From Guillardia theta CCMP2712 (taxonomy: Eukaryota > Cryptophyceae > Pyrenomonadales > Geminigeraceae): DNA of 64,000 bases. Below are positions 12,211 through 24,542 of this stretch, one piece after another (the stretch's first letter is position 1; each line of letters opens with the position of its first letter). A program made the position numbers and the translations under genes. The stretch is from assembly GCF_000315625.1 (NCBI RefSeq), contig NW_005434652.1, positions 696,091 through 760,090 on the forward strand. The letters run 5' to 3'. The notes under the pieces were generated by a model, which made no database searches, was not told the origin of the DNA, and was given only the letters and a program-made list of their open reading frames with translations.

Positions 12211-12863
12211 GGCTTGCCAGGCATCAAACGGCACAGCTCTGCCGCATGCACAATCAGCAGAGTCGCTCTCATTCGTGTGATGTTAGTGTTGCCTGCAAGG
12301 AGGAGAGAGAAGAGGAATGGCGTCGTTATCGGGTCCCAGCACCACTGAGATCTCCAGCATCTGTCCAGGCATCAATCGCATTCGCCTTCACTCTCCTCCT
12401 CTCTCCTCCTCTCTCCTCCTCTCTCCTCCTCTCTCCTCCTCTCTCCTCCTCTCTCCTCCTCTCTCCTCCTCTCTCCTCCTCTCTCCTCCTCTCTACTATC
12501 CTGTTCTTCTCCTGCATCCTGTTCTTCTCCTGCACACTCTACATGACACTCATCGCCGCCGCCGCCATCGCTGTCTCCGCATCAAGTTCTGCCATTGCAT
12601 TCGCTTGGCGCAGATGATGGGCGACCAGGCCACAAAAATTCCTCTGGAAATGCGGTGGAAATGCTGAAAATGCCAGTGAGGCTGGCAGCAAGAACGGCAG
12701 GGGAGCGGGAGGGGAGGAGAAGGAGGGAGGATGGGATGATGCGGAGGAGAGGAGCAGGGATGCAGTGAGGTTGTCCAACCAGTAGAGGCGGGCAGGGAAA
12801 GCGGCAGGGAAGCGTGGAGAAGCGGAGGGAGGAAGGAGGGAGAGAGGTCGAGGGTTCGTCAGG
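12211..12863. other. Divergent spacer between two unknown genes, with decamer repeat
   Basis: This spacer lies between the proposed ATGs at 12210 (-) and 12864 (+). It holds an about 11-fold decamer repeat and a purine-rich stretch (12.68-12.85 kb). Short upstream exons of either gene could be hidden here. I see no clear promoter motif. Confidence 0.45.
12390..12495 (+). repeat. (CTCTCCTCCT)n decamer tandem repeat
   Basis: About 11 near-perfect copies of a 10-bp unit. ORFs across it (Ser/Leu-rich on +, Glu/Arg-rich on -) are repeat artefacts. Confidence 0.95.
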
Positions 12864-15800
12864 ATGCGTGTGGTGGAGGATCGTTTGTTCCTGCAGCAGG
12901 AGGGAGCGATTCTTGGTCGGGTGGCTGAGGGCGATCGCTCCTCATGGCTCTTGGTGGGCGTGCAGCCCGCTGGGATCCTTGGGATTCACAGCGACCAGGA
13001 GGAAGCGAGGTGCCGGTGGCTGCTGACGGCGCCAGCAGAATGTGTTGCTCAAAGCCAAAATATGGTGCAGATGGGAGGATTCTTCGTGCTCACGAGGGAC
13101 GGGAACGTCTGGTGCTGCGAGTTTGAAACAAGCAACGTCAGAGAAGGGAAGCGAGCAAGGAGCGAGTTGGAGCGAGCTGGCAAACCTGGAGGGATCGCGA
13201 TGGGAGCAGATAGCTGCATGGCGGGGCGGAGAGGAAGGGCCATGTGCATAGGCAGCTCAGCAGTGGGGTCAAGCTTCCTTTGCTTCACTTCTTGTCAGGA
13301 CTTGTTGGTACTCGGATGGCGAGGGGGAGGGGTAGACACTTCAGTCTGGATGTTTCCACAGCAGTTGAGGCTGACAAGTCAAAGGGCCTCGAGCATGAGC
13401 AGAACGATGATCCAAGAGGTCGAGGCCTCTGCAGCACAAGCTGTGATACTCCGCGATATCTCTGAGATCCGCGAAGACGACCTCTTGCCCACCAAGAACA
13501 GCTTCAGACTCGCAGGCCTCTTGTTCGACCGGCTCTTCGGCTGCACTACAAGTTGAAGCCTAACTAATGCTTGCTCTTCTCCTCTGAGACTATCCTGTTC
13601 AGGTCCTGTCCTTCTCACCCAAGGGAGGTCGACATTGGGCTTTTACCTCCTTGAGCTGGAGTCCAGCAGCAGTTATCGGGTGAGTTCTACAAGTCCGGTG
13701 TGCATGCCGGCTGAGTTTAAGAGGAAGAGGGTGGAAGAGCTCAAGGCTGATCGACCCTCCGCTTTCATCGCTGGTGTCTCCCTGAGTCCCGACAGCTTGT
13801 CGAGCAGAAAGCGGCAGATCGCCGGTGAAGTGCAGCCGGACGACGAGGGGCGACGGCTGATGTTTGACCCGAGCAGATAGCGTTCTCTTCATCACTGAGA
13901 CAGGGATCGAGTCTTCTCTCTACCATCAAGATCGTCACAGCAATCGGGTACTCTTTGCGTCAGTTGACTCGTGGCCAAGTTTAACTTTCCTCCGCTCGCT
14001 GCAGATGTCAAAAGTTGACTTCCAAAATCTTCCATTGATAGAGAGCTTTTCGACCTCTGGAAGCGAAGTTTTCCTACTCAGTATCTGCTGTGAAAAGACT
14101 GACGGGTTTCTGAGAGAATCTGCAAGGTGTTGGGGTTGTCGTTCGCTTCCAGCTCTCAACCGACGAGCACGGCGGAGTGAAGTGCGAGGCGAAGCAGACT
14201 TTCAAGCTTGCGGTGAAGGTAACAGTGAGATCTCTTGTCGATATCTTAAGTTGAAGTTGACTGTCAGGTCGTGGACTTGCATGTGCATCGTGACAACAGC
14301 CAAGACGATGGAATGAAGATCCATGTGGCTACGTCGAAGGGGTGTATCATCCAGCTAGATGAGGGCTACCAAGCGAAGGAAGATGTGCGAGAAGGTGAAT
14401 ATGACAAAGAACTCAACAGATCCTGATGCCTCAAAGAAGGCCATGGAGAACGACATGCGAATTCCATCAAATCTAGTTTGGAGGTCAAGTTGCCATCCTG
14501 CCGGATTTTTCTGATCCTGAATCTTGCAGATGATTTCGCAAATTGACAGGAGAAGGAAACAACTCAAGGGAGAGATCGAGGCTCTTGATTCAAGCATCTT
14601 CAACCTGTGAGAATAGCTATACTTGAATCACCCATGATTTCAAGTGGTAGGAACAAGTATTGCAAGCGAGCTTTGAATGAAAAGAAAGAGGTACCGTTTC
14701 ACTTGTTGTAAAAGCAAAATGAAATGCTCATCTTTGATGTGTTGGGCCAGGTCCCGTCGGATTGCGTTCTGAGAAGCGAATTCTGTGAGGATACAAAAGG
14801 ATGGAACAGCATATCAGTCTCCTTCCAACCTTCGCTTCAAGACGATTCAGATACCTCTTCTGGAGCACATTTCATCATCGGCGACTTCAACTCTCTCTTT
14901 CCAGCAGAAGATTCCATCTTCTTTTCATCTTCTGTCTCGCAAACCGAAGGTGTGCATGAAACTATTCAAGCTCATCCCGACCTCGGCGTCTGGTCTCTTT
15001 CCTTTGGCTCGATTCACCTGTCTTCCTACCGCGTTCTTCCTTTGGTGCGAACTTCTTCTATCGTCAAAGTCTGAGTTTGTTTGTAAGGTTAAGGCAAAGT
15101 CAGAAGGAGACAGGGAACGGATTTCAACCTCTGTCGCTCTCCCTTCATCTGCAATGTTTAAAGCTCAAGCTTCTCCCACTTCGAAGGGGTCTAGGCGAAA
15201 TACTCTCGCCTACCTGCCAGATCGCAAGCAACCTCCTTTCCTTTCTACCACGAAGTTATCAACTCCTTCCCTCAACCAAGTGAAGCTAAAGTGCCAGTGG
15301 CATACTTCAAGTCTGCATGCTGCATACCTCGATCTTGCTTTGTCGACTCTTGGCAAGAAGATTTCAGCGGAAGGCCCTCACCACATGTTCGGTTGCATCA
15401 GACTCACACGGAAGGTGAAGAGATGAGTTGCGAACTTGACTGACAGATGGAAAGGTGAGAGAGAAATGTATCGTCATGGAGTGCGACAATGTGAAGGGAC
15501 AGGTCTTGGGCGAGTCATGTAGACCTGCCGAACGCGACCCACACGTCGTTACGGCTGCCACGTTTGCTTGGGCAAGAAGCTGCTGGCTACATCGCGTGTT
15601 AGCAGCCAGTCAGAGGGAGGACGAGGGGCGTGGGGCTGAAGGGGCTTCGCTTTCTCTCTCGGAGCTCAACAATTGGAGAGACTTTGCTATCAAGAAGCTG
15701 GTGAGACCTGCGGGGCCGCATGGCGGGACTTACGCGAGGCAGGTGAGCATACGGAAGCTGAGGACTGACTGGGACTTGATGGGCATGATGAGTGGAGAGA

Positions 15801-15997
15801 GCCGGAGTGAGATGAAGGGCCCGCGACCCACTTTGACAACTGTACAAGATCGTCATGTTTTGTTCAAAGAATAACTTGTTGTGCTCCATCAGGTGAGGAA
15901 AGAGCTCTCTGAGATCATAGAGACGTACTTAGAGATCCGTTCCGCTCCCGATTTCTCGCTGGTTGCGCTGGAATGCTCTTCTAGGAAGCCTCGATGA
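12864..15997 (+). CDS. Multi-exon protein of unknown family, possible beta-propeller N-terminus
   Basis: The gene is read as frame-consistent exons. The first, from MRVVEDRLFLQQEGAIL, contains GGFFVLTRDGNVWCCEFETS, which resembles a propeller blade strand pair, and ends at a GT donor near 13.13 kb. Later pieces include LGFYLLELESSSSYR (13.66 kb), GVGVVVRFQLSTDEHGGVKC (14.13-14.2 kb), VVDLHVHRDNSQDDGMKIHV (14.27 kb), ISQIDRRRKQLKGEIEALDS (14.53 kb, coiled-coil-like) and SIRKLRTDWDLMGMMSGES (15.75 kb). The final exon reads RKELSEIIETYLEIRSAPDF (15.9 kb), with its stop at 15995-15997. Together they suggest a soluble scaffold of N-terminal beta blades, a central coiled segment and an alpha C-terminus. 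I do not recognise it. The ATG at 12864 is the first plausible start; exon borders between 13.1 and 15.8 kb are uncertain. Confidence 0.5.
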
Positions 15998-16315
15998 TCA
16001 TTGGTTGTCATCGTCAGAGAGCTCATCCAACGCTGATTGTAATATACTTAATCTTGATTCCTGAGCCTCTGATCCCCAACGGTCAAACATGCAAAGATTA
16101 CGGCAGGGATTACCTTTGGACGGTATCGAGTCTTTCCATGGCAAGTCTTTCGACTCTTGAGTTGCAAACAGTTCAACTGAGCCACTCGAGGTTTCTAGTT
16201 TGCTCGACGTATCGACTTCTTCCTTTCTCTTGGCGCCTGTGGCCCATTCCAGCTCCTCAGCAGCATCGTGCTGAGCTTTCTTCTTGCGAAGAATAGCTTG
16301 CAGTTGCGAATCCAT
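15998..16315 (-). CDS. Small hydrophilic protein with acidic C-terminus
   Basis: This single 105-residue frame begins MDSQLQAILRKKKAQHDAAE and ends SALDELSDDDNQ. It is highly charged, with a basic/helical N-terminus, a Ser/Glu-rich middle and an acidic tail, and has no signal or TM segment. The ATG directly follows a CACAG that could be a splice acceptor in the 5' UTR. A GGTAATCC...CTCAG segment at about 16.05-16.10 kb looks intron-like, but splicing it would replace the acidic tail. The unspliced frame seems better. The stop codon abuts that of the convergent upstream gene. Function unknown. Confidence 0.5.
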   Translation of the reverse strand: MDSQLQAILRKKKAQHDAAEELEWATGAKRKEEVDTSSKLETSSGSVELFATQESKDLPWKDSIPSKGNPCRNLCMFDRWGSEAQESRLSILQSALDELSDDDNQ

Positions 16316-16980
16316 CTGTGCTCACGAGCAGCGAAGACCAGCGTCAGCTTTCACATCACACATTCGTGTCCTCTCTTCTAGCCCAATAATCACATTGCTC
16401 TGTGAATTCGGGCAGAGGCAAAATCAGCGATGCTTCAATCTACAGCTCTCTGTCTCTCTCTGTCTCTCTCTCTCGCTCTCTCTCTCTGTCTCTCTCTCTC
16501 ACGCTCTGTCTGTCTCTGTCTCTGTCTCTGTCTCTGTCTCTGTCCTTCTGTCTCTGTCTCTGTCTCTGTCGCTCTGTCTCTCTTTCTCTCTCTCTCTCGC
16601 CATTCCCTCGGTCGTTTTCCGCATCCCCTCCCGCCAAGTCAAACCAACATTTTGAACACGTTCACCCCTGAAAGTTTCCACTCCTCGTAGATTACCACTG
16701 GCTAGATGACACGGTGTCGCTCAAACCGGCTGTGTGGCATCTCTTCCAGTATTCCGAGTAGTTGCCGCACTGTCAGTCCTCATAGTGAGATGGATCGTTC
16801 TCTCTGCGGTGTTGGTGAGAGCCTTGATGGTGTGCGGAAATAAGACGGTTTTGATCTAGGAAAACATTGAAACAACTACTCAGAGGCAAGCCTACTTCTC
16901 CACACTCGCAAAGATGTCAAGTTGGTTTGCGCAAGGTTGATATTGCGGTGACTGCAGTCGGTTCAGAATCGCCGCTGGCG
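16316..16980. other. Non-coding spacer with microsatellite
   Basis: No convincing coding exon on either strand. It holds a 160-bp CT/GTCTCT tract and the likely 3' UTR of the IPT/kelch gene. Confidence 0.5.
16441..16600 (+). repeat. (CT)n/(CTGTCT)n microsatellite
   Basis: About 160 bp of interspersed CTCTCT and CTGTCT units. ORFs over it (Ser/Leu or Arg/Glu repeats) are artefacts. Confidence 0.95.
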
Positions 16981-19900
16981 TCAAGTCCTGACAACGGGGC
17001 GGGTCAGCGAGCTCGACTAGAAAACAAGAAAGAGTTCACAGATTTGCTCCCGCATATCTTCTGGAGAGGAACCAGACCCTTGGACAACCAGATATCGTTC
17101 ATGTAGATCTCACGATATTGGATCTACAACCCAGTCAGAAATTATACTCCCTGCCTGCAACCTTGCCATACCAACTTCTGCGAACTCAAGATGAGGTTGT
17201 AGTTGCTGTCGCGGTAAGCCTACCGCCAGTCACGCGCTTTCTTTCCCTCATACAGCAACTGAGCCGCACCTGGTGCTGCTGCCCTGCTATGATATACAGA
17301 GTGTCGTGATGGACCAAGACGGCGAACCCGTACCTGCTTGCAACGAGTCAGTGACCAGCCGCAGGCGCAGTAAGGCTGCCGGTATTCGCCGTAAGTCCTC
17401 CCGACCCTGCACCGACTCGTCATCTCACAGCAGGAGCACAAGTCTGTGGGACCATTCGTAGAGATGGAACTCCGGCACCAGGAAGCTGTTGAGGGTGAAG
17501 GGCCGGTAGGCCAGACGCCAGACGACCCCATCCTGTGCCCCGTCACTTCCTGCGACAACCCGAGACTCACGGGCAGACCGTGCTGTAAAAGATCCGGTTC
17601 TCTAGCTGCGGCCCCTCCTGTGTCGAGCTGCAGGCTGCCAAGAGAATGAGAGGGAAGAAAAGGAAAAGAGGAGTCAGGAGGAGAAGGCAGAGAGCACGAG
17701 AAAGGAGAAGGCAGAGAGGAGGTTGAAGAGAAGACAGAAGAGAGGAGGAGGAGAAAGTGGAGAAGGCGGATGACAGCGGACCTGTTGGTTTCTCGTGCTG
17801 CCCTGCGGTGTAGTCGTGACACCCGAGGGTGAAGAGCATCATATAGTCCCTGTACGCGACCGCAGCCTGCACATCGACCTGTCGAGGAGTCATAACCTGC
17901 CTAGTCTTCCGCAGGCGAAAGACCATGGTAAGAGCACAGGAGTCGGGGACAATCTCCCAGTTGACTCCGTCGGGGGAGGAGAAGGTGTTGTAGAACTGAG
18001 CCTGCACGCTCCCCACCACCCACAGCTTGCTCCTGTACACCAGCGCAAAGATGTTGTTCCTCCCTTTCCAAACCGTGTTCGAGTCCACCAGGCTCCACTT
18101 CTTGAGGTCGACCGTCATCCACAAGTCAGCCGTCCATCCTGCTGCCCCTTGTCCCCCGATGAGCCACAGCTTGTCCTGGAATTCCACTGCCTGCGCGTTG
18201 CTGCGGGCTGACCAGGGGGCAGAGGAGGTGACTGAGATCCAGAAGCCGCTGAAAGTCTCTGCCAACTCACAGCTTAGTCGCTCTCCACTCCTCTCGGCCT
18301 CAGAACGTCACCTCCTTTGGCCAGCTTCGGTTGAGGAGTCGTTGCAGTCCTGCAGCGAGATGACTAGACGAAAGATGTGCAGAAAGAGCAGAGAAAGCAG
18401 GCCGAGAGAAGAAGAGGGGAGGAAGAGATGGATGAGGTGGTGGGAGGGGAGGAGGACGAGGAGGGGAGGGGAATTAGAGGCATACACGAAGATGTCGCGG
18501 ATGTTAGTGTCTGCAGCATAGATCCACACGTCGTTGAAGAAAGTGTTCTTGGCATTTGAATAGCCTCCAAGAACGACCAGGATGTCTTTGAAGATGGTCA
18601 TCTAGAGGAGAACGAGTTGAGTCATCCCAGCAGCAGCACCTCCCTGCCTCTCCCCGCCTCTCACAGAGATGTTCGATCGCTCCGAGAACCAAGGGGCAGC
18701 ATCTTGCCACGCGAACTCGTACCAGCCGTTGATCCCGTCAAAGGTAGACGAGTAGATGTTCTTCGTCTCCGCCTGTATGGCCGTTAGCTCGGGCTGACGT
18801 CACCGCCTCCTCTCACGATGCTCTGAGTCCTTCCCGTCGCCAACTTGATCGTCCCGTCCGGGTACGAGACGGCAGCGAAGTAGTTCCTGGGGGGGAAGAA
18901 TGTGCCTACCGCTCCCTGCGTGAAGAAGATGACATCCTTTCCCATGGCCGGCGAGAAGTCGCGGCAGGCGGCGCGGAAGGTGATGGTGGAGTTGCTGGTG
19001 GAGACTTGAGATCTGAGACCAACAGCCTGCATGATGGCGTCGACGGGAACCCTCACTGATTGCAAGACATCTGTTAGACATTCCCAACTTGTTGCTGGTG
19101 TGACAAACCATCTCCGCTCGGCAACGAGACTGAAGGTGATTGCACAATCTTTCCAAACATTCGCAAGTTACTTGAAGTCGATCGCCAGAGATTGTCACCA
19201 TCTGTTGCAGACGCACTCCATTGACGATGATGTTGCTCAGTACAATCTGGAAAAAATGTCAATCCAAGCCAAGAAAGAATGACCACAAAGTTCCTTGTCC
19301 GAGAAAACTACTCCTCCATCGCACTTCCTGAAACTCGTCAACATGTCTGCTGATACGGTTCCTGCGCCAAGGTCATCATCCAAGGATTGCGCTGCAGTAA
19401 TCTTACCAGCTGCTTGCAGTTGGCTCATCTCTGCTATTGTCGCGTCGGTGATCAAGCTGAAGCACATCTGGAACTGTGGGACGACAATGAGCTCATGCTC
19501 AGATCGGATCGGATTCTTACTTGCGCATACTTCCACCAGTCGATGGACGACGCGTTCAAGGGTACAAGTTGAGAATCATACGGGACGGTCAAAACCCTGG
19601 TGGTCAAACGCTCAGACTGTAAGACAAGAGGCAGAAGAGGATGGGTGGAGCTGAGATGGAGGAAGCGGACGGGAGGAGCTACGGGGCTGAGGATGCCAAC
19701 AACAATGTCGAGATTTCATACCCTTCGGCTGAAACTTGTCGGCCAGCGTAATTAGCATTCAGATCCACTCCGAAGTTCAAGCCGACAACGGTGAGCTGAA
19801 AAAGTTCAGATGTGCAAAAGTGAAGAGATGAAAGCAGAGGGAGAGGAGAGGAGCGGAGAGGAGAAAGGATCAGATGAAGAAGAGAGGAGAGAGGAAGCGA

Positions 19901-22900
19901 GCTATGGGCTTAAGAAGGAAGGGAGGAAGAAGGCAAGAAAACGAAGCTGCGAGAAATCGATGATGAAGGAAGGTACCAGGCTGGAGCTTCCAGCAAGTAG
20001 CTCGGGAGGAAATACACTCCAGACTGTCACAGGTCAGAAGAGTTCAGGGGAGGAGGAAGCAGGAGATCAACAGGTTTCAGCAAGGAGCGTCAGGGGTCAC
20101 AAGCTACTGATTCAGCACCTTGGGGCTTCTCATAGGAGAAGGAGAAACCGTTGGAAGACATCCCGCCGACCACCAACGTCATCGTCTGACTCCCTCCGAA
20201 GGGAAGAGCCTCGCAGATGAGCTTGTCGTCAGGACAACTGCGAACAAGTCAAAGATTTCTCCTCTCTCGGCCATGTCCAGCGATGACGCCTCCTGCTCTC
20301 CTTGCCCTTCTCTATCTTCGCTTCATCATCACTCGTGCTTCCCGGACTCCCTCCAGCATCCTCTACTCTCTCTGGCTTCTCCGTCCCTTCCACTCGTCCC
20401 TCCTCTCACTTTCGTCCGCAGCCCATGGACGCCAGGCTGCAACGGTTGATGCATGTTGTGTATGCTGCCAAGATCATAAGAACCCAACGACCAGCAGTCA
20501 CGAGGTGAGGAGGGAGGGAGCGGAGGCGATGAGAGCAAGTGACCTTCGGCGAACGCGTACACGCACTTGAACGTGATCGCCTGGTGATGCTGGTCACAAC
20601 GCTGGCTACTCCTCACCTCCTCAACCTGCTCGGTGGAGCAAAGAGCTAACTTTCGGCCTTCCACCTCCGACTTCACTTGCGCTCCCTGCCACACCATCAC
20701 TTTGCCATCGGCAGCACGCGCAAGTGTCCGACCGTCAGTGCGTTGAGAGCGAGCAGGTTGACACTGGGGCAAGTCTTGTTGAAGAGAATCTGGTTGTAGT
20801 TGCAGGTAAATCATCAGAGCAAGGAAGGAACGGGTCACCGCTCCGTTGTAGTTCAAGAGCAGGCAGGCTCTTTCCGTACTCGTTGCGCAGCTCGTCCTGT
20901 ACATCTCCCTTGCCGCCCCTCCGAAGTTGCTCCCCTGCTCTTCTTCAGCTCAACCCCAGCTCTCCCATCCTCTAACCTCGATGGTGATCAGGACGGAAGC
21001 GTTCTGCACGTTGGGTGCATGACCCGGGGTGAGCTTAGAGATGGTTGGGCTGGTGGAGCGAGTGAGAGAAGCAAGGGAGGAGAGTCTCCTCGCCTTGAGT
21101 AGGAGTAGCTCAGGCCGAAGTCTTTGGCGAAGACATAGTCCGTGCCAACCTAGCAAGCTTCAATGTTAGCTTGTCGTTCGCGGGCCAGCAGGTCTCTGAG
21201 ACCGTCGGCATGTAGCAGTTGCCCCAGGGTTGACCCAAGAAAGTTCCTTGTCCGAAGAGCTTCATGGAGGCTGTAGAGCCGCAAAAATCACTAGTGAAAG
21301 TCCGAGGCAGGCAGACCTGTGCAGCCGTCGACCAACGCCTTGTAAGTCGCGTTGCGAATCTATTCGAGACTAGTCAACCGTTGGGGCCAGACAAGTCCAG
21401 GGCTCACCTTCACTTGAATCCGATGATCGTACCCAACCCCCGGCGGCATCACACAGTCTACGTACTGCTGGACGGAAGAGCTGCAAGGAGAAAGAGGTGA
21501 GGGCGGGTCGGCAGAGAGCGCGAGCGTTTGGACCTGTCGCCGACGGCAGGGAGGAGGATCTCACAAGGAAAGATCCCCCCGAATTTGATCTCCACATCAT
21601 TATTGTAGATCTGCTCAGTCGGCCGGACTGGAGCACCAGAAAATCAGATCGTGGGAGCAAACTTGGAAGCAGACCGATGGTATAGTGAGTTGTGTTCCCA
21701 ACTTTCACCTCTCTCCCGGACACTGAACAACTCTTGTCACTTTCTCTCCTTCACCTTTCCACAATCAAACCTGTAAAGTTCCCGTGGATTCGCAGGACAC
21801 TTGTGCCAGCAAAGCTGCGCAGCGAATCATGTTAAGATCTGAGCGTGCGCTTGCTTACCCGTCCGACTTCACTCTGACACTGTTGAACGAGTGACGCATG
21901 TCTCCGCTCGTTGACCCTGTGCAAGACAAGCAGACATCAGCAGAGGGAGGAGAGGAAGCGGCGGTGACTACCGTCACATCCAGTCGCCTGCCCGTTGGAG
22001 CTGTACGGCGCATGCAACTCAACAAGAACGACTGGAAGCTCACGACAGCAAACCTTGAGGGACATGCAAGGGACCCAACACATGGGCCGATGCATGTTTG
22101 GTCGTAAGTGAAACCGTTTGGAACCTGTTTGGAGCAAATGGCACAATCAACTTCAGGATGCAATAGAAAAGAGAGAACCTCTTTGAGTTTCGTGCCCACC
22201 AGAATGTCAAACTGATGAACTCAGTCATGAACTATGATGTCACATGAAGATGACAACTGACCTTGTTCGACTCTCCTCGAAAGTAAATCCCATCGTATGT
22301 CACTGGGGCCAGACGACAACGAATCTCCGACTGAGACACCCAGTCCGTCTGAGAGCAGCGTGAGCAATGTCAAGGGTCGCGAGAACGTCTGCCTGAATGC
22401 AGCTCGTGCCCCCAATGCGCACACGCGGCGTCAGCTGGTAAGCTCCGAAGTTCTCTCCTCGAAACGTCACCTGCGTCAAATCAACCCTTTGCTCCATTGC
22501 CATTCACTCACCGTCGTCTGGCCGGAGGCTGGGCCGTTGCTCCTCATCATGTTTTCGATGTAAGGGGCATCCTGGCACAAGAAATCACAAGTGCACGGCA
22601 GAGAGTGAGAGCAGCACGTAAGTGAGGCTGGCAGGAAGAACAGCAAGATTCTTTGCAACAGTCAAGATGACGTCGACCTGCATCGTACAATCTTAACCGA
22701 ACATCCTTCCTCCTAGAAACAACGTTCACCTTGTCGCCATATGCTGGATTTGACATGCAAGTGACACTTGAATCTGAGAGCCACAGAAAGGACATGCAGA
22801 CTGTATCTCCCTGGGGGGCAAAAGCAGGCAATTGTGACGCCAAAGAACGTTACAAACAAGGCAAGAAACATTCGTTACCAGCCTCAACGAGCGCTGCACA

Positions 22901-24170
22901 TTTCGAAATCCGAAATTTTTCCCAAAGGCCGTGATCTTGTCGTACAGTCACGTCTTTCAAGGACAAGAACTAGATCAGACCTGTCTTCCAGTGAGTGGCA
23001 TGTTGATGGGTGCTATAGCTGTGACTTCAGGTGAGTTGTAAGTGAAAACCTGTCAAACTTCTGTAAGAGCTGCTTGCAACACATTTATCATTGCCGCACA
23101 TTAAAGATCGTGCTGATCTTCTGGTCCATGGTCACTGAGATGCTTACACCGGCATCTGACCCCTCTGGAACCTTTGGACACCATCATGCATCATATTTCA
23201 AAAATGTCGAGGTCATTTGAGAATCACTTTGCACTTGACGATGGAATCGGAAACCCATGTGCTTGATAAACAAGCTTTTCCGTCGATTGTATCCTGAAAG
23301 GTGAACGTGACGCTTTGACCGTTCAACAAACCCCTAGCTTGAATACCTTGGCTTGTAATCTTGCTCGTGGTGTCACATCATACACTCCGAATCCTTGTTT
23401 GCGAATCACGACACGAGACTGTGTGTGGCAAGAGATGTGTAATACCTGCGCCAACAATGGAGATTTCTTGTGATCCGATCGTAACAGCGTTCGATGGGCT
23501 TAATCTCATAATCTTTCAACACGCTAAGAAGCAGCAGCAGTAATCAACTTTGTCATAGCACCTTCTGTCTGTCGTATGAATACTTGGTGGACGATACCGT
23601 TTCCTTCATAAACATTGTCAATGAGATCGGCAGCGACTCTGACGTTGAGGGAGTATTCTGGCACACAATCGTTGACTCTGATCTCCACCTCGTTGCTTCA
23701 CATGCTGTAGAGCCCAGGGACGCCTTGGGTGTCCAGTCTGCTCGAGCGAAGTTGGAACCGAGAAAGGAAACTGCAAACCCTCCAGTGGTTGGCCCGTTGT
23801 ACTGAGCAAACGCATCGATTTGTGGAGAATCGAAAGAAAACTTGCTAGGTAGAGGAAGCTCAAGAGTCTGAGCGACTCCGAGGTTGAACTTCAAGATGGT
23901 GATTACAATGCTCTTGTCTTGCCCTGTCCCGCCATAACTCGCTATTTGGCAGCCGATTGTGGTCAACGATACCCAAGTAGTCTTGTCACAAGCTGTGCCG
24001 CCTACTCTGGCTTTTTGACTGAAATCCCCATCTCCCAAGTCACTTGCATGCAGGGTCACGGTGAATCCTCCAGCACACGGTCCGTTGGCAGGAACGACGG
24101 TGTTGTTGTCCAATGCAGCGGTCAGCGACAATGCTAGCCACAGGAGACACAGGGAGAAGCGAAGGCACAT
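16981..24170 (-). CDS. Secreted IPT/TIG-repeat protein with C-terminal kelch-type propeller
   Basis: The start at 24170 gives MCLRFSLCLLWLALSLTAAL, a textbook signal peptide. Residues about 25-110 and 115-200 form two IPT/TIG domains with the repeated pattern 'GP..GGF.V...GS.. ....A.VG.TAC..T.W.S.T...C'. More IPT-like exons follow, such as VTFRGENFGAYQLTPRVRIG (22.45 kb) and PTISKLTPGHAPNV (21.03 kb). From about 18.85 kb a kelch/galactose-oxidase-like region appears: YSSTFDGINGWYEFAW, ILVVLGGYSNAKNTFFNDVW, FQDKLWLIGGQGAAGWTADL, LWVVGSVQAQFYN, FAVLVHHDTLYIIAGQQHQ and MNDIWLSKG. Each has the hydrophobic-GG...W spacing of a blade. The likely stop is near 16981. The product is probably a large cell-surface or secreted adhesin/lectin-like protein. 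Exons between 19.6 and 23.5 kb are only partly resolved, and a split into two genes is possible. Confidence 0.6.
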
Positions 24171-24542
24171 CGTGGTCTGCCGCTTGTCGATGCTACCGAA
24201 CTAGCTTCTGATCTATCACATGTAGACACACACGCATTGACTTCAAGACTCTCTACACGCGCATCGCCGCCGCGCCCTCTGTCTCTTGCACGCCATGCCG
24301 CATCGCAGCAATTGACAAGCCGTCACCCCGCATCCCCTCGCTGAACATTATAACGGCTATAACCGTCTGTTTTACTTGGTTTCCCGGAGAAAAGTAAATT
24401 TCGGGGCATGGCAGGCAAGCGGCAAGGTGAAGGTTGATGGAGGAATGCAGACGCTACACAACCAGCTCAGCCTCTTCACACGCCTCATGTCGAACGGAGA
24501 GGCAGCAACAGAACACCATGCTTCTGTTCCGGGGGCTAGAAG
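24171..24542. promoter_or_regulatory. Divergent promoter between IPT/kelch gene and kinase gene
   Basis: This 372-bp spacer separates two divergent start codons. At 24349-24368 two TATAAC(G/C)G-type units follow each other (TATAACGGCTATAACCGT). They could act as TATA-like elements or as Myb-type AACGG/CCGTTA sites. No coding exon is evident. Confidence 0.4.
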
